A stretch of 10,087 bases of DNA, from positions 1-10,087 of the forward strand of contig CANPET010000045.1 of NCBI GenBank assembly GCA_947573465.1. Reading direction: 5' to 3'. Source of the DNA: an uncultured Eubacterium sp. Its GTDB lineage: Bacteria > Bacillota > Clostridia > Lachnospirales > Lachnospiraceae. A program made the translations under genes and the position numbers. Shown here piece by piece: positions 7,957 through 10,087 of the stretch; the first letter of the stretch is position 1, and the number at the start of each line of letters is the position of its first letter. The notes under the pieces are model-generated. The model saw only the letters and a program-made list of their open reading frames with translations. It did not search any database and was not told the origin of the DNA.

Positions 7957-8661
7957 GTGGAATATGGTAAAACACAGTTAAAAGAAAAAGATTTCAGTAT
8001 GAAAAATGCATTGAAAAGAAAAGGTACAATCATTCGATTGACATCAGGCATTTGTCTGATTTTGGTTTTGTGTTTGTGCATGATAGGATGTGGAGGAAAT
8101 TCCGGGGAAGAAGAGCCTACCACGAAAAGTGCAGAAGATACAGTAGCAATTCATGCAGGGACCATTGATGTATACTTGGATGAAGCACGTTACTATGCTT
8201 ATATTGCTCAGGGAACTTATGAGACTTATTATCTGACAGAAGGAAAAGAGTTAGATTGGAGCAAAAAAACGAAAAAAGGTGTGACAATGGAAACGCTGGT
8301 GAAAAGTACTGTGCTGGATGATATTTGCAGGAGGGAATGTATTTACAGTTACTGCAAAGAGTATAACATTGATTTGTCAGAAGAGGAGCAGGAACAGATA
8401 AGAATTGATTTAGATAATTATTATAAAGAAACAGATGGAGAATTATTATCTAAAATTGGAATTAGTAAAGAGCGGCTTAAGATGGTTTTTGAAAAGCAGG
8501 CAATTGCAAAAAAAATTGAAAATGTAATGGCTTTTGCAAATGAAAATTTGCCGGATGAGACGTATAAAAAATGGAAAACAGAGAATACTGTTACAGCAGA
8601 AGTACAATGGGAAAGTATTACTTTTAATCAACCTATATTTACAATGGAGGATTTATACTAG
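7957..8661 (+). CDS. Lipoprotein resembling the N-terminal domain of PrsA/SurA foldases
   Basis: A 234-residue lipoprotein. A basic N-terminus is followed by a hydrophobic segment (about 29-44) and the lipobox MIGC, with Cys45 as the likely lipidated residue. A short Gly/Ser/Glu/Thr linker follows. Residues 65-212 look helical and charged, with a strand (VAIHAGTIDVYLDEARYYAY) followed by helices, the pattern of SurA_N/PrsA chaperone domains. A parvulin-type PPIC domain of about 90-100 residues should follow in a full PrsA. The protein instead ends 20 or so residues after the helical part (EVQWESITF...MEDLY), so no isomerase activity is expected. It sits after mfd and 27 bases before a cell-wall carboxypeptidase, which suggests a role in folding or stability of exported proteins. 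The similarity is weak and by eye, and a different lipoprotein family is possible. Confidence 0.75.
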   Translation: MEYGKTQLKEKDFSMKNALKRKGTIIRLTSGICLILVLCLCMIGCGGNSGEEEPTTKSAEDTVAIHAGTIDVYLDEARYYAYIAQGTYETYYLTEGKELDWSKKTKKGVTMETLVKSTVLDDICRRECIYSYCKEYNIDLSEEEQEQIRIDLDNYYKETDGELLSKIGISKERLKMVFEKQAIAKKIENVMAFANENLPDETYKKWKTENTVTAEVQWESITFNQPIFTMEDLY

Positions 8662-8688
8662 TTTGTAGGTTTTGTAGGAGGATGTTCC

Positions 8689-9729
8689 ATGAGAAGCAGA
8701 ATGCGCCTGCTGATTAGTGCGGTAATTGCAGTGACTTTAATAATTTTCACAGCAAATTTTGGACTAAATGCAGGTAAACAATCAAAAATAAAGAACGAAG
8801 AAGTAAAAGAGGCTGCCCAGAGTCAGGTGGTAGTGCAGGATTTTATTCATGATAATTATGTTATCAGTGAAAAAAATCCATGGACAGATTATGATCTGCA
8901 TCCGGTAGAGTATAGGGAAAGCACAAGTACATTTTCAGCGGATGTGAAAGCAAAGGCAGCAGTACTGGTCGACCTAAAGACAAAGAATATTTTATATGGA
9001 AAGAATATGAATGAGAAAAGAAGTCCAGCCAGTACTACGAAGTTAATGACCGCGTTGACAGTATTGCAGGTTATGAATCTTAATTCTGTAGTTGTAGTTG
9101 GCAGTGAGGTAGATATGATAGCCAGTGATTCCAGCAAAGCAGGATTTTCGAAAGGACAGGTTGTGACGGTGGAAGAATTGCTGAATGGTATGCTGGTTTG
9201 TTCAGGAAATGATGCGGCTTATATTTTGGCAAAGGCTACAGGTAAAGAAATTTTTGCAAATAATATAGCGAATGAAGGAAAAAAGTTCACGGATTCCCAG
9301 TGTGTAGAGAGATTTGTTCTGGAAATGAATAAAAATGTACGGGATATGAAGTTGGAAAACACTCATTTTACATCACCGGATGGTTATGATGACAGCAGAC
9401 AGTATACGACTGCCAGTGATTTGTCGAAAATAGCAATTGCAGCATATAGTAATAAAACGATAGCAAAAATTTGTAAGAGACGAAGTTATAAGTCAGAAAC
9501 TTTGGGCAAAACATGGACTAGTACTAACGAGTTGTTGAATAAGGACAGCAGCTATTATTATCCTTATTGTATGGGATTGAAAACAGGAAGTACAGATAGT
9601 GCAGGTAAATGTCTGGTATCTGTGGGTAAAAAGGATAGTTCAGAATGTATTAGTGTCGTATTAGGCGACAGTTCTGACGAACAGCGCTGGAATGATACAA
9701 GAGAGTTACTGCGTTATGGATTAGAATAA
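8689..9729 (+). CDS. Serine-type D-Ala-D-Ala carboxypeptidase (PBP5/DacF-like), membrane-anchored
   Basis: A 346-residue peptidase S11 family enzyme that removes the terminal D-Ala from peptidoglycan stem peptides outside the membrane, limiting cross-linking. It is a low-molecular-weight penicillin-binding protein. All three active-site motifs are visible: SxxK as Ser115-Thr-Thr-Lys118 (SPASTTKLMTAL), SxN as Ser172-Gly-Asn174 (CSGNDAA), and KTG at 298-300 (GLKTGST). The other S11 pattern THFTSPDGYD is at 225-234. Residues 5-25 form a single hydrophobic segment without a clear cleavage site, so it is probably an N-terminal anchor. The C-terminal PBP5_C domain and amphipathic helix of E. coli PBP5 are absent. 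A strong AGGAGG (8676-8681) lies 7 bases before the ATG. The gene is 27 bases after the lipoprotein gene and is almost certainly co-transcribed with it. The stop codon abuts a long inverted repeat. Confidence 0.95.
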   Translation: MRSRMRLLISAVIAVTLIIFTANFGLNAGKQSKIKNEEVKEAAQSQVVVQDFIHDNYVISEKNPWTDYDLHPVEYRESTSTFSADVKAKAAVLVDLKTKNILYGKNMNEKRSPASTTKLMTALTVLQVMNLNSVVVVGSEVDMIASDSSKAGFSKGQVVTVEELLNGMLVCSGNDAAYILAKATGKEIFANNIANEGKKFTDSQCVERFVLEMNKNVRDMKLENTHFTSPDGYDDSRQYTTASDLSKIAIAAYSNKTIAKICKRRSYKSETLGKTWTSTNELLNKDSSYYYPYCMGLKTGSTDSAGKCLVSVGKKDSSECISVVLGDSSDEQRWNDTRELLRYGLE

Positions 9730-9832
9730 ATTCCGGTTTGTCGATGTGGTTCGAATATAAAAGGATACACTTGGAAACTGAATTTCATAAACATTTGTAG
9801 ATATAATAAAGAAGTGATTAATTTAAAACATC

Positions 9833-9880
9833 GGATACAACTACGGAAAATTCTTTATATGAATTTTCCTACGTGAATCC
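9833..9880. repeat. Internal hairpin 1 of the branched element
   Basis: GGAAAATTC (9845-9853) and GAATTTTCC (9861-9869) are perfect reverse complements with a 7-base loop. Below an internal loop the base closes with GGAT (9833-9836) and ATCC (9877-9880). The whole hairpin sits in the apical loop of the long inverted repeat. There is no T-run, so it is not a standard terminator. Confidence 0.75.
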
Positions 9881-9881
9881 T

Positions 9882-9909
9882 TAAAATTTGATTCCGAAAT
9901 CAAATTTTA
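9882..9909. repeat. Internal hairpin 2 of the branched element
   Basis: TAAAATTTGATT (9882-9893) and AATCAAATTTTA (9898-9909) pair perfectly over 12 bases around the 4-base loop CCGA. It starts two bases after hairpin 1 and ends right where the long right arm begins, so the three stems meet in a compact junction. Confidence 0.8.
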
Positions 9910-10017
9910 GTTTTAATTACTCACTTCTTTTTTATATACAAATGTCTTTATGAAATTCAATGTTCTCCAAGTGTATTCCTTTTATATTTCTTCCCCCACC
10001 ACAAATCAGGAATATTC

Positions 10018-10087
10018 AAAAGGGAAAGTATGGGCAGGCATTTGCTTTTTTTGATGTAATACCGACAAAAAACAATTACACATACTA
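10018..10087. other. Intergenic end of the window, no feature supported
   Basis: This stretch after the inverted repeat has no gene, no convincing promoter and no clear terminator. It contains a run of seven T (10046-10052) preceded by only a 4-5 pair stem. The next gene lies outside the window. Confidence 0.6.

Larger units (their letters stand above)
9754..9988. repeat. Long imperfect inverted repeat with branched loop (MITE-like or structured RNA)
   Basis: The left arm 9754-9829 pairs with the right arm 9910-9988. The paired blocks are 9754-9765 with 9977-9988, 9766-9774 with 9967-9975, 9775-9778 with 9962-9966, 9779-9791 with 9947-9959, 9792-9799 with 9937-9944, 9802-9817 with 9921-9936 (one mismatch), and 9819-9829 with 9910-9919. 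That is about 71 pairs, broken mostly by one- or two-base bulges. Weaker outward pairing (TGTGGT 9745-9750 with ACCACA 9998-10003, ATTCC 9730-9734 with GGAAT 10009-10013, GAATA 9724-9728 with TATTC 10013-10017) would extend it to the stop codon of the carboxypeptidase gene. No protein is encoded here. The size and symmetry fit a palindromic MITE. A structured RNA or a bidirectional transcript end are alternatives. It fills most of the gene-free stretch 9730-10087. Confidence 0.85.

Noticed and set aside
9754..9988. Retron msr-msd RNA
   Set aside because: The paired outer ends and inner hairpins recall a retron, but no reverse transcriptase gene is present in the window and the outer stem is far longer than retron a1/a2 repeats.
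10032..10052. Possible intrinsic terminator GGGCA...TGCTT followed by seven T
   Set aside because: The stem has 4-5 pairs including G-T pairs, too weak to call. The T-run alone is common in this AT-rich DNA.
1..10087. CRISPR array, tRNA or rRNA genes, known defence system
   Set aside because: No regularly spaced direct repeats, no tRNA-like cloverleaf with conserved TTCRA arm, no rRNA motifs and no Cas, toxin or nuclease proteins were seen.

Overview
The window looks like chromosomal DNA from a low-G+C Gram-positive bacterium, most likely a gut-type member of the Lachnospiraceae/Clostridia. The reasons are the A-rich composition, strong GGAGG-type ribosome binding sites, secreted proteins with Big_2 and lysine-rich Fn3-like modules, and the Firmicutes-type gene order pth-mfd. 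The genus cannot be fixed from the sequence alone. All genes seen lie on the + strand.

Positions 1-3644 hold an accessory cell-surface locus. It starts with the 3' part of a large multidomain adhesin-like protein (end of an F5/8 type C domain, four Big_2 Ig-like domains, two Fn3-like domains). Next comes a secreted protein with a DUF4430-like domain, and then a decayed third secreted protein. The third gene has an in-frame TAA inside its signal peptide and a cut-short C-terminal module, so it is called a pseudogene. The three sit 12 and 25 bases apart and look like one operon. All three end, or once ended, in the same type of lysine-rich Fn3-like module.

Positions 3645-9729 are mainly housekeeping. 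A good sigma-A promoter with an unusual perfect 9-bp inverted repeat over its -35 box precedes pth (peptidyl-tRNA hydrolase). mfd (transcription-repair coupling factor) follows. Then come a lipoprotein resembling the N-terminal part of PrsA/SurA foldases but without a parvulin domain, and a membrane-anchored serine D-Ala-D-Ala carboxypeptidase. The last two are tightly coupled and both act outside the membrane, one possibly in protein folding and the other in peptidoglycan trimming. pth and mfd act in the cytoplasm on stalled translation and stalled transcription.

Positions 9730-10087 contain no gene. Most of this stretch is a very long imperfect inverted repeat (about 71 pairs in the core stem, 9754-9829 with 9910-9988) whose central loop folds into two further hairpins, giving a three-way-junction shape. 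Weaker pairing continues outward to the carboxypeptidase stop codon. It could be a MITE-like element, a structured RNA or a large bidirectional transcript end. It is the most unusual object in the window.
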